Shown: positions 1 to 11,400 of the stretch, piece after piece
How the letters are laid out: every line of letters starts with the position of its first letter
Position numbering within the stretch: position 1 is the first letter of the stretch
Assembly (NCBI RefSeq): GCF_002078875.1
Contig: NC_034409.1
Coordinates: 18,420,877-18,484,876 of the forward strand
DNA length: 64,000 nt
Direction of reading: 5' to 3'
Source: Numida meleagris
Taxonomy: Eukaryota; Chordata; Aves; Galliformes; Numididae
The notes under the pieces: model-generated
Seen by the model: only the letters and a program-made list of their open reading frames with translations
The model's database searches: none
What the model was told of the DNA's origin: nothing
Position numbers and translations under genes: made by a program

Positions 1-2830
1 CATATATTGTTACACTAAACAAGGGATGAATGAGATGAAAAACTTACAGTCTTGCGAGCTGCACCATAGAGGAAAAGAGCACCCTAATTTTATTTATTTG
101 AATGGACAGATCTATTGTGTATGACATTATGGTTATGTAAAAATACCAGATGAAAGAGGATTGTTTCACAAGCATTTGTATTAACATTACCAGAAATATA
201 TCCATCCATCTAATCCTACAAGTCAGGAACTGTAAGTAGTGAAAAGGAATTACAAGGCAATGGTATAATTCTCCCAAATTTTAAACAGAAAGCTCACAAT
301 CAATCCTTTCCCAGGAGACATAAGCAAAATTTCTATATGCTTCAGAACTGTATCTCTTAAATACTAAAGTTTAAGTTTTTACTTATGGTTTTCGTTTTCT
401 ATATAGAAGTGGTTTTCCACATTCCTGATCAATAGAGTGAGCAGAGTTTTCAGTATTCTTAGTCCACAAACTTGCTGCAGATCTGACCATTATTATTACT
501 ATATAATATTATCATTTGTTAATAATGAATTAACAAATCAGAAAATACATTGCTGAAAAAAGCAGTGCTATCTTAAAATATCTACAAATATTGTATCACT
601 ACATGTTTCTTCTTCTTTCTTTACAAATGTAGACTTGCAGAATTTGGAGAGGACAAAAACTACTACAGAAGAGAAAGGTAGTACATAATAGGGAAGTAAT
701 TCAGAGGCATTGAGGAAGAATAATTGAAAGTAATGACTTTTCTGTACTAACAGAAAACTATTTCCATAATGGACGAAAATATGTTTTAATGCAGTGCTAT
801 GTTTTGTTAAGTCAGTACACAATTGCATGGAATACTTACAGCATATTTTGAAACAATGTGATTCACACTGACTTCTTGAATTCAGTTTAGCACAGCTGAT
901 TGCTGGAACTTGATCTAGCATTCCATTATGTAAATGAAAAAAAAGTTGCTTTTAAGATGAGTGAGAGAGAGTTATTTTATACATCTAGAATTACTTAAAG
1001 ATGGTTAGGTTTATGATTGATTTCACTTTTTTTTTTTTTTTTTTTTTTTGTACGAAGAAGTGGTAAAACTATTAGATGTTACGGTCATTCTTTATGTCAT
1101 ATTACACTGAAATATGACAATGGACATATGAATTTCCTTTCAAATTAAAAGCTTTCCATTTTAGAAGACTGACCTTAAGTGCCTCTGATCAATGTTTTAT
1201 AATCATGAAGTTCAATACATCCCCTGCCATAATTCCTCTACAATAAATTAAATCAAATCTGAAAAAGTCAGTATAGTAAAAATTTCACATCTACTTAATT
1301 CCTAGCATGCTTAAGAATTTTTTTTGTAAGCTTTCCTATTTCCATGTGTAAAAAAAAAAAAACACCTGAATGTGATTTATGTAAATTGCATGCATGTTAG
1401 CCCCTGACAAATGAAATTTTGTCTGTGAATAGTGTTTGATTTGATAGATTTCTGTTTTCCATCTGGATTTGTTTTTTATTTCTATTGTATAAATAAAAGT
1501 TGTATCTGCACACCATCTCTATGCAATTCAGGTCCTATTATGAAATGTAATGTATATTATATGGAGTTTTAAATGTGAATTACCTGCCTTGCAAATTTCC
1601 TAATTAATTCAAACAATTTCCTTTCTCTTTCTAGGTATTATAAGCCAATGATCTGAATCTGATATTGTTAACAGAAGAGAGTGCTGAACAAATGTTTTAG
1701 GTCACAGTCTGTTTATAGCAATACAAAGATTGCCTTATTTGTTCTTAACCTGTGCATTTGGATTTCTTTATTAATCAGAAATAAAGGAAAAAAAGGGACT
1801 TATTAGACATTCATAATGATTCACATCTGTTTCAGAGTATCCATTCACATGACTGTCAACTTTCAAGGGAATAGCAATTTTAAATTATAAGATTTCAATA
1901 TCAAAAGACAAAGGTATTTCTAATGCAATGTCCACAAGTCTGCCCAGCTATCTGCCTTCCTGAAAACCACAATTTTTAAAACTGTAGTTTCATTTCATCC
2001 ATGTTGGTTTTTACTATAGTCTAAAACAATTTAATTCAAAAAAAATCACTGATGAATAGAACCTGAATTTAGAACTCTAGCCAGTCACCTTTCAGAATAC
2101 ACTGCATGATTTTTCTTCTGAAATGCAATTCATATCATGTAATGGAATATTCCTGAACAGAATCACTGACTGTAAGGCAGAGCTGATTAACCTGTGGAAG
2201 TTCATGCTGTATTTTTGTGGAATTAAGAAACTAACAAATATATATTTTTTTCAGAATGAGATTATTTCCCTCTTGTAACTTTAGCAGTGAAAAAAAAAAA
2301 AGAAAATGGAATCATAAATTCATGTTCTATTCTGTTTAACAATAAAATGACATGGACAGGGAGCTATTCCATTGATCTACCCATGGGAGGTGGTGTGAAT
2401 TTCTGTCATTTGGCTATTGTTTGCTTTTGTTTGTTTTTGTTGTAGTTTTGCTGTGTTGGGGATGATTGGTTGCTTGGTTGATTGATTTTATCTTCACATC
2501 ATAAACTGTGTTTATCTTGACACATGAGTTTTTCTTGCTTTTGCTCTTCCAGTTATTTCTACCACTCCCTTCAGGAGACGAAGTGAGAAACTAGGCTCGG
2601 GTCAACTCACCACACAGTAAAAACATAATTTTAAAATCACATTAAAATATAAATGTCAGTTAAAACCTAATAATGAAATTCGATTCTGCATCTCAATTTT
2701 AAGTAATTCATACAAGTTTGACATTAATTATTACCAATATGTTATTCTCCATTAAAATATACATCCTTTTACATGCTTGAGGTATAGAATGTTAATATTC
2801 ATAACATACACTGATCCCACCTTACTATTA
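1..2830. other. AT-rich unique sequence, no gene seen
   Basis: AT-rich sequence without a recognisable gene or transposon. It holds a run of 23 T at 1027-1049, short A-runs, and a TTTG-rich patch near 2415-2460. A canonical AATAAA lies in a T-rich context near 1490, but no coding frame leads to it, so I do not call a 3' UTR. The longest open frames (about 77 and 117 codons, minus strand) have no family features and are of a length expected by chance. Confidence 0.5.
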
Positions 2831-2892
2831 TATACCTATGCAAAGTAACTATAGAATTGTTATATACCTATGCAAAGTAATCATAGAATTGT
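2831..2892. repeat. 30-bp direct repeat at the edge of a CR1 fragment
   Basis: Two copies of a 30-bp unit, 2831-2860 and 2863-2892, each containing CTATGCAAAGTAA and ending in ATAGAATTGT. They match except for a swapped CT/TC pair. The second copy runs into the CR1 3' tail, so the duplication includes the first bases of the CR1 insertion. Confidence 0.8.
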
Positions 2893-3040
2893 TTGAGTTG
2901 GAAGGGATCCTTAAAGGCCATCTAGTCCAACACCAACTCAGAGCCTGGTCCAGCCTAACCTTGAATGTTTCCAAAGATGGGCATCTACCACCTCTCTGGG
3001 CAATCTGTTCCAGTGCTTCACTGCCTATATTGTAAAATGC
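2881..3040 (-). mobile_element. CR1 LINE 3'-end fragment
   Basis: Starts on the plus strand with CATAGAATTG, the reverse complement of the CR1 tail, followed by the CR1 3' UTR (TTGGAAGGGATC, CCATCTAGTCCAACACC, CTGGGCAATCTGTTCCAGTG). The element is therefore on the minus strand and truncated at its 5' end. It has no coding capacity. Confidence 0.9.
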
Positions 3041-4484
3041 TTAAATATAAGCAGTCTGGCTGTGGTGGCCATTTGCTTTCTGTCCTTTTAACATTTTACC
3101 GTTTCACTTCTTTCTTTCATTGTAAAACTGCACTTATTCTACCTTTGTTTTGGACCTATACAAAGTGAAACCATATTTGTTCTGTTCCTCAAATTTTGTT
3201 TAAAATAACTGTGGCTTTCAGACAATGGATTAGTAGCTTTCTGTCTTCTTATATTTTGTAAGAATGTACTGAATCAGTATATTCTAAGATCTAAGCGTCA
3301 CTACATGCTACCCAAGCCTGATAATGAGAAGATGACTGTGACTGTAGGCACAATTAGTTTGAGCTCCTGGACACCTGACTAGTACAGATATGAACTATGA
3401 AGCCATTCATCTGACCAGCCACTACAAGAGAAATCCAGTTGCCTAAATATAGTAGACTATTGCTAGTTCAAGCATCTTACGGTGTCTGACAGATTCTCAC
3501 AATGTCAGTATGTATTATAAATGACCTACAAAAAAAGATCCAAGCTCTTCTAAAGCAGCAGCAGGGCCGCTGGCAGAATACTTTAGGGTATGTCAAATGA
3601 CGCTAGATGCTTGTGTTTAGGCAACAAAATTGAACACCGTCTGTCTATATAATGTGAGCCAAAGAGCTAAATAAGACCATGTTAGCTGTGTGCTGAATCT
3701 TAGCTAGCCTGGTAAGCTAGAGATCTGAGCAGCTAGAGTCTGTTAGCTAGATGCCACTCTAGGTGAGCATCACTGATGCTAAGCATCACTCAGTTAAGTA
3801 AGGATCTAGATAACTGAACCTTCAAATAGGAAAGCATTTATAAAGGGAGCATAGTAGGACAGTGCATATTTGGCCTTTTCAACCACTGAAAGAGAAAATA
3901 AGAGGATTGTTGAGTCTGTGACTCCCATTCACATCCAATGCCTAAATCCCTTCCCTTATGCTTCAATCCATTTCTTTTCTTTCTCGTTTCTTTTTGCAAA
4001 GAAAAATGAAGAGGTAAATTTTGAAATGTCTGCATTACTTTTTCTCCCTCTTGGGTTTATCTGCAGGGGAAAAAAATATCAGAAGGATTAGAGGTATATT
4101 TATAACACCAAACATGAAATGCAAACAAAATTCATAGTTTTCCTTTTTAAAGGATGCTTAATTACCTCAAAGTGAAACATCTATTATGCTTAGTCTGATA
4201 ATAGAAATAGGGGACAAAAAAGCTTAATTAATCAGAGTAATTGAATGCAAAACTGAAAGCAGTATCCATTAACTAGGAAAGAAAAATGACAACATAGTAA
4301 AGTGCTATATGCATTATTAATAGTTTTAGCAGATTCTATTAGCACAAGTGGATTGAAAGGTTCTTTGAAGTTGTCTTCATAAGCTCCTATTTTCAGTTAT
4401 AAAATATCATCATTAGATAAAACACTTGCCATACTTAATCTTGTCCGTAAAAATTTTTTTTTTTTCCAGATTCCTACTCCTGAG
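3041..4484. other. AT-rich unique sequence, no gene seen
   Basis: No recognisable gene or transposon. A cluster of four AGCTAG hexamers lies at 3702-3750, followed by a 9-bp direct repeat AGCATCACT at 3766 and 3782. Short open frames are unsupported. Confidence 0.5.
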
Positions 4485-4692
4485 AAAGAAGGAAAGGAAG
4501 AGAGGGAGGGAGGAAGGAAGGAGGAAGGGAAGGAAGGAAGGAAGGAAGGAAGGAAGGAAGGAAGGAAGGAAGGAAGGAAGGAAGGAAGGAAGGANNNNNA
4601 GGAAGGAAGGAAGGAAGGAAGGAAGGAAGGAAGGAAGGAAGGAAGGAAGGAAGGAAGGAAGGAAGAAAGGAAGAAAGGAAGAAAGAAAGAAA

Positions 4693-4732
<40 letters not shown>

Positions 4733-4790
4733 AAAAGAAGGAAAGAAATAAAGAAAAAGAAAGAAAGGAAGAATGAAAGGAAGGAAGAAA
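4485..4790. repeat. GGAA/GAAA tetranucleotide microsatellite with an assembly gap
   Basis: Purine-only tract on the plus strand. The left part is mainly (GGAA)n, grading through AAAGGAAG into (GAAA)n on the right. Five Ns at 4595-4599 mark an unresolved gap, so the true length is unknown. Open frames across it on both strands are low-complexity (Lys/Glu/Arg/Gly or Ser/Phe/Leu/Pro) and are not genes. Confidence 0.98.
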
Positions 4791-5621
4791 AATAAATACA
4801 CAATCTTCAGATAATTGTTTTTCACTTATACTCTCAAAGAAAGACTGTGCAGAACGTTTTATTCTTTCTATGGTTCTCAGAAAGAAGTCTTCAGGATGGT
4901 TATTTTGTATTTTAAAAGTGATAACTGTCAAGAACTAACCTTTTAAGATAGAATATGGAATGTATTATATTTTAACATATGCATATGATTGAAAAATGTT
5001 TATAATGCATACTAGACAATAGCTATTATTTTTAACACTATTTGCACATGAAATATGTCATGAAATATCCCTCTATCAGGGAGAAGTGGGGACATTTTTT
5101 CTAAGAGAGATGTATAAAATGGCAAAGACTGGAAAGTCTTTGATTAGCACTAGAAAACAGGTGCAATAGCACCCTGAATAGAGTCTGGCAGTAAACTGTA
5201 TGAGTTTTCAGCTCTCAGTTCTTTACAGTAAACTCTCATTTCTGACTGCTCTATTTTTTATATCATTATGGTATTTAATCTTATGGTCTTTTTTTGTGTG
5301 AAGCCCTCACTGAGGTCACCATGAGTTCTGATTTAGATTACCATCTTTTGTTGTCCGAATTTCAGCTATGTCTTCCACTATAAATCATGCTACAAATTGG
5401 TATTTTATTTCAAACTGAAATGAAGATTCAATGAGATTGTTGGTAAAATGTTGTTGATTCTCCAAGTCACAGCAATTTTCTTGCTTTGGTTGTGATAATT
5501 TTATCATTTCTGATGTTATATTTGTCTGCCGGTAGTCTGGATGTTCCAGATCAGGAGATGCAGACTCAAAAGATTTAATTTACCTGGTTCTCTGGTTGAG
5601 GAACAAACCCACTCCGTAATT
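4791..5621. other. AT-rich unique sequence, nothing recognised
   Basis: Ordinary AT-rich sequence between the microsatellite and a CR1. I see no gene, RNA or repeat in it. Confidence 0.5.
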
Positions 5622-6375
5622 GTAGAATAATATAATCACCAAGGTTGGAAAAGACCTCTGAGATCATCTAGTCCAACCATCCACCTACCACAAATATTGC
5701 CCACTAAACCATTTTCCTTAGTACAATATCTACACGTTTCTTGAGTACCTCCAGGGACAGTGACTCAACCACCTCCCTGCGCAGCCCGTTTTAGTGCCTG
5801 ACCACTCTTTTGGAGAAGTTTTTCCTAATATCCAACCTGAATCTCCCCTGGTGCAACTTGAGGCCATTCCCTCTAGTCCTATTGCTAGTTACTGAAGAGG
5901 CTGACCCTCACCTTGCCATAACCTCCTTTCAGGTTGCAGTTGTAGATGGCAATGAGGTTTCCCCTGAGTTTCCTCTTCTCCAGACAAAACAATCCCAGCT
6001 CCCTTAGCTGCTCCTCATAAGAGTTGTGCCCCAGTCCCCTTATCAGTTTCATTGCTCTTCTCTGCACATGCTCCAGGGCCTTGATGTCCTTCTTCTAGTG
6101 AGGGGCCCAAAACTGAACACAGTACTCAAGATGTGGCCTCACCAGAGCTGAGTACAGGGGGATGATCACCACCCTGCTCCTGCTGACTGCATTATTTCTG
6201 CTACAAGCCAGGATGCCATTGGCCTTCTAGGTTCATGTTCAGCTACCAACACCTAGAGGTCCTTTTCTTTGCACAGTCTTCCAACCACTCTGCCCCAAGC
6301 CTGTAGCATTGCATAGGGTTGTTTTTACCAAATTGCAGGACCTTACTCTTGTTAAACTTCATCCCACTACTCATT
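5622..6375 (-). mobile_element. CR1 LINE, 5'-truncated, about 750 bp
   Basis: On the plus strand it opens with the CR1 tail complement (AAGGTTGGAAAAGACCTC, then GATCATCTAGTCCAACC) and runs through the 3' UTR into the end of ORF2. On the minus strand the frame ending at 5885 reads [12 protein letters not shown] and [18 protein letters not shown], the usual end of the CR1 ORF2 protein, which is an endonuclease/reverse transcriptase. Further upstream only broken frames remain. The similarity stops near 6375. The (ATTCTATG)n tail itself is eroded, which suggests an old copy. Confidence 0.93.
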
Positions 6376-8394
6376 TAATGTTCCCCAAACTACACAAGTC
6401 AATGAGTAGAAAGAAAACAGTAGTTTCACTGACAGTGAAATTCATTCAAGAGAGGATGTGTTGCTTACTCTATGTGTATGGCAATGACAAATGTTTTCAA
6501 CAGCAGAGAATGATTCACAAAGGCAGGGTTGTGGCACACAGTGACATCATACTTGCTGCCTGCAGGATGGGCTATGGGAAAGAGCAGTGACATCCATCTC
6601 TGTCTTTGAATTTCATTGACTGTGACTTTCCTCCACAAATCTGGAAAACCAACAGAACCTTTGTATTTTTTTTCCAAATATTATTACCTCCAGTTCTTCA
6701 TTGTCATTTCATGGAAAAATTTTCTGAAAGGATATACTGCCATGTACACATATGCAAAGATCTATTGCCTGCACAGGAATTTATAGGTGAATGTATGGGT
6801 GAGTGGAAAGACAACAGTGATGTTCCTGATGAGGATGCACTTAGCATTTGTGACATTAAACCACAGCAGAGTAGCACATTTCTAACTAAAAGAAACACTT
6901 AGCAAATAAGCATTAAGTTGATGCAAAGGAATTTTTGTAACATACCATTGATGTCAGTTTGACTGCTAGGTGCTAATAACAAGTAGTAACTAATTTCTGT
7001 ATCTACATGTATCTATGCATCGATGGATAGATAATATTCTCAAATGGATTTTTTTTTTTTTTTTTAGACCAAACTATTCAGTATCACTCCAGAAGGATCT
7101 TTTCTATGATTTGTTTGTGCTGGGTAGATATTAGTTATTATCAGGAAACCACAGCAAAAAAAAGGCTGTTGAAAATCAAGGTCTTGTTACAGAGACTCCA
7201 ACACTGTGAGTGAAGATCACGATGTAGGACTTGAATACACATGCACATGATACTGGTCACCTCAGGGCTACAAAAATATGTCACAAATTTTCAGTTACAG
7301 TTCACTAAAGGAATGCAGCTTTGTGAACTACGAAAAACTGTTTTCATAAAAGCAGAGGAAGAATGCAACATACATAAAACATCCATTCATAGATAGAGCA
7401 GAGAACTGGGAATAAGTGAAGAAAGATGAAATACGGAGACTGTTAGCAAATATGGAGAGTTTTCCTGCCAGATGATTCAGGATGTTGATAATTCACCATA
7501 GCTGCATACCTTGTTCCAAAGAAAGCCTATTGCCTTTGATCATATCACCCTGGGCAGATTGCAGCATGCCTAGCACCATAGGGAAGAACATAGATACTAG
7601 AGCATGTGCCTTTATCAGCTTTAAATCTGTCATTTTAAGCTATAATAATCATTCATTGTGACTGAATTAATAATATCTTCTTGATTAAATTGATTATACT
7701 TCAGTTCATCTAACAATAAATTCTGAGTTCTGAATATAAGGTGTGTTTCTTAACCCACATAAATTGTATTCAGTCTTTGGTCTGGAATCTTGCCCTTGAG
7801 CTTGCTTGAAATTTACATGTGGCACTGTGATACCAAAGCAGCAGAATGACTCAAAGTACGCACAATTGTATTCATGCTTTAGCATTTATTCTGAGTAATA
7901 TTTCCTTAGTTCATTTAAATCAATCTCATAAAAAATCATATTCAATTATCAAACTGAATTATTATACAATAGTCACATTAAATGTAAATGCAATTTCCAT
8001 ACATACCACATATTTATTTCCCAATATTTAGTGCATTTTTGAAAGTTTGCTGGGATATTATTTGTTCCACATTTTAATACAGACCATGACATATAATCAT
8101 TTCACCAACACAAATAAAGCATCTGTTTTACAGAATGTACCTTACCATTCTGAATTTTAGAAACACAAGCAGGGAGTAACTCAGCAGATAACAAGGCTTG
8201 GAGCCATCAAACACACTTAAGGCTATCAAACATTCAGAATTATTAAAAGATATAAATAAATATACATTTTTAAATCTCATATTGCATTATACCTAATATT
8301 ATTTTGATAGCACAACATAAGACAAAACTGTTAAATTTACCCCAAAATAGAACTGTCTCATATTCATATTATGTTCAGTTTCCCAAACTACCTC
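6376..8394. other. AT-rich unique sequence, no gene seen
   Basis: Contains a T-run near 7050-7066 and small A-runs. Open frames of 93 and 98 codons (6309-6590 and 6606-6902, plus strand) have no domain features, and the first begins inside the CR1, so I do not call genes. Confidence 0.5.
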
Positions 8395-8472
8395 TGCATT
8401 CCAAACTATGTCTTTTGGACTAAATTATATCTGAAGGTCTCTTCCAACCGAACTATTCTATTCTGTAGTAAA
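8395..8472 (+). mobile_element. CR1 LINE 3'-end relic, plus strand
   Basis: GGACTAAATTATATCTGAAG, then GTCTCTTCCAACCGAACTAT and TCTATTCTGT, is a decayed sense copy of the CR1 3' end with its tail pointing right. Only the last 80 bp or so are recognisable. Confidence 0.75.
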
Positions 8473-11400
8473 TGCTGATGCATGCTAGTAGTTTGACATA
8501 TTTGCTGTAAGTTAAGAATCACTGGCAGTTGCACACAAAGGAATATCACATATCATGAAAATCTTGTAAATCATCATGGCCCTACTGAAATGGCTTTGCA
8601 CTGCTGATTTATATGTGTGATGTCAGTGACCATCTCCAGTTCCAAAAATACTGAATACATTTTGGCTGTAGGAAAAGCAATGTATTTCTAAATAATAACT
8701 AGTGAGGATATTGCCTTTACAGTTTCATCAAAAGCAAGTTGCAAGTAAATAAAGAAAGAAATAAGATGACTCTAGGAAACTGAAATAATATGAAGCCAAA
8801 ACAGGATGTTGCTCACAGCAAAAAAAAGTAAAAAAAAATAAAAATATTTGTTTTTCTACAAATACTTATCACTTGACTTGTTCTATTTTTTGAGATTTTA
8901 AGAAAAGAAGGAAGTAGATTTACAAGACTATTTGCCATTTACACTGCGTAATACTAACTTCTTCAGTATGTAAAGGTGCAGGCTTCTCTCTTACTCAGTG
9001 GAGTTTAATAGTTCCCACATCCAATTAAAACTCTTTCAGCATTGTGTTTTTTGTGAATAATCTTCTATTTTTCCTTTTCAGAGCCATTCACTTTGAATAA
9101 ACTAACAAGTTTAGCTATCTTTCAGCCTGCCTGCCTAAATAGCAACAATCACCTGCAGATTCACTGTTGCTTAATGGTTTGTTTGTTACTTCTACAAACT
9201 GAAAGACCTACAGAAGAAAGCAAACTGAGGACCTCTGTTATTTTCTTTGGCTTTATGGATGCCAAAAAAAGGAATAGAAAAGTGAACATTTGTGCCACCA
9301 TCCCACCCTGCACAGCAGATCTGCTAAATGTAACTTTAGATTTAGCATAAACCATGGTATCTGTAGCTTTTTCTCCACATCCCTATCTTCATAGCTACTA
9401 GTCAGGACAGGATGCACGCAATGTCTGAGACGCTGAGACAGCTGTTAATTGAAACTAAGAATACACTATATTTTTAGGGAAATGTGCATGCACTTGGACG
9501 TACAAACACATTCCTTTGATAGGAATCTAAGAGAAAAAACAACAATATGCTATTTTCTGAAGAGTTATTTTTTATTGCAAATTTTTGAGAGAATAGTATG
9601 AGAGAGAATACAGCAGTGAGAAATTCACAGCTGCCAGGACACAGCCTTTGCAGCTCTATAGAGAAACAGAGCTATTATTTACCGTTTTTTTCTCCAAACT
9701 CTGTCTTTTGCCTTTGTCAGCTGATTAGCCCACAAGAACAATGCTCGGGTTCATGTTTTTGTCGTGTTTAATGTTGTTTTTTTTTGTCTGTTTGAATCTA
9801 TAATGTACTCTTCTTAGGCCTCTTCCTACTTCATTATCTAAGCATGGTAGATTGAATTCTTAGTACACAAATTCGGGATGGAAATACTAGACTAATAGTC
9901 TAGCATTTCATTATTCAGACTTGACACAAATGAGATGAATGTCATGGATTAAATTAAGGAGTAGGTAATTTAAAAGGGATAAGAGGTGTTTTCACCCACC
10001 CTCAAAAATGTTTGAGATTAAAATGAATAACAGGTTTTACATCTGATTTTCTGTCCATTCTTAAATAGTCAGATCTGAAGAAACTAACATATGGAGCTTT
10101 TTATTTTAATGATAAATGACAGATACAGTCTCTACAAATTTCCAGTTTTACAAAGGGAAAATGCCAGCTGCAGTTCATGTTTTAAAATTTTACACCGGGA
10201 TATATTGTAGCTTACTGAACCACTTAGAGTAGGAGATCATTCTCTGTTCCTCCAGGAACAGTCATTGACTTTGTCTTAGATCATCGATTGCTCCTGGAAA
10301 CAAAGAGAAATGCAGCCATTTTTCTCATGTGCCACCACCTGCTGCGATTGTGATGGAGGGACAGGGACTTGGACCACAAAATTTGTTCTCTCTGAAGAGC
10401 ACAGCACTGAAAAGAACACACCTTATTAAAGGCTTCATAAAATTTCAAGATTACTTAGTGTTAGAGACCCCATATATATTTTTCCTATTCATGTCTACTA
10501 CTATCTATCTACTTAATAGCCAGGCTCTGTTTGCACGGCCAACAAACACATCACCAGCTTTTTAATGAACAATGCAGAATGAAGTTAGTTCTCTCACTTT
10601 ATTTTTGATATTGGCGTTTCTGTTTTTTTTTCCATGTTGGAGATCTGCTTGGCTTTCATGAATGTCTTTAAATACATACAGGTCTTTCTACATTAATTGG
10701 ATCTTAATTCCACAATACTAATTTAAAGTCAAGCATCCAAAACATTAAGTTAGCACTATGTCTTGAGTATTCATTAAAAAAAAAAAATGAAGCTGGTATT
10801 CTGAACAAGAAATACAAGATAGCCTTTGAAGGTGTGATTTATAATGCCATTCTGCAGTGTCATTCTTACTGCCATACCAGATCTCCTAGCTTTTAAATAA
10901 GTCATTTAATAGGTTGGTTAAATAGGTTATCTAACAATAACTTTTTCCATCTAAAAAATACAAGGATACTATTAAATGAGACACAACATTAAGATTTAAA
11001 TGTAATTGTCTCTATTTAATTTTGTACCGTGTTACAGAAGTTTTTATGTCCAGGCCCTTCTCATTGTCAACCTAATTTCACTCCAGCCCGCAATGCTTCG
11101 CCTGTAGTCAAAGTCCTCTACTGCCATCTTAAGGTGAGCAGGATGCTCTGGCTGTGCAGGGCTGATGCTGTAAGTGCCCACTACTTAAATAGACCAATTA
11201 ACCTCACAGTGCAACCCACCAAATGCCACTTTGGTCCTTATGTCACTGCAGAATCTGTGCACAAATTACTGTGGCAAACAGCACATTTAGTACTCTCAGT
11301 GTTACTGGGCTGCCTGGATAATCCTCAAAATGACAAATCACTGTCTACGTGATTAATTTTCTTTCTGTCAAGTCTGGAAAGATGAGAGATTTGGGGGACA

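Noticed and set aside
1485..1500. AATAAA as a gene 3' end
   Set aside because: No upstream coding frame or exon signal; AATAAA is frequent in AT-rich DNA.
4397..4931. Several long open frames on both strands
   Set aside because: They are translations of the GGAA/GAAA microsatellite and cross an N gap.
9060..9360. Possible exon: pyrimidine tract and CAG before an 85-codon frame
   Set aside because: No plausible donor at the frame end, no recognisable protein, and acceptor-like tracts are common in T-rich DNA.
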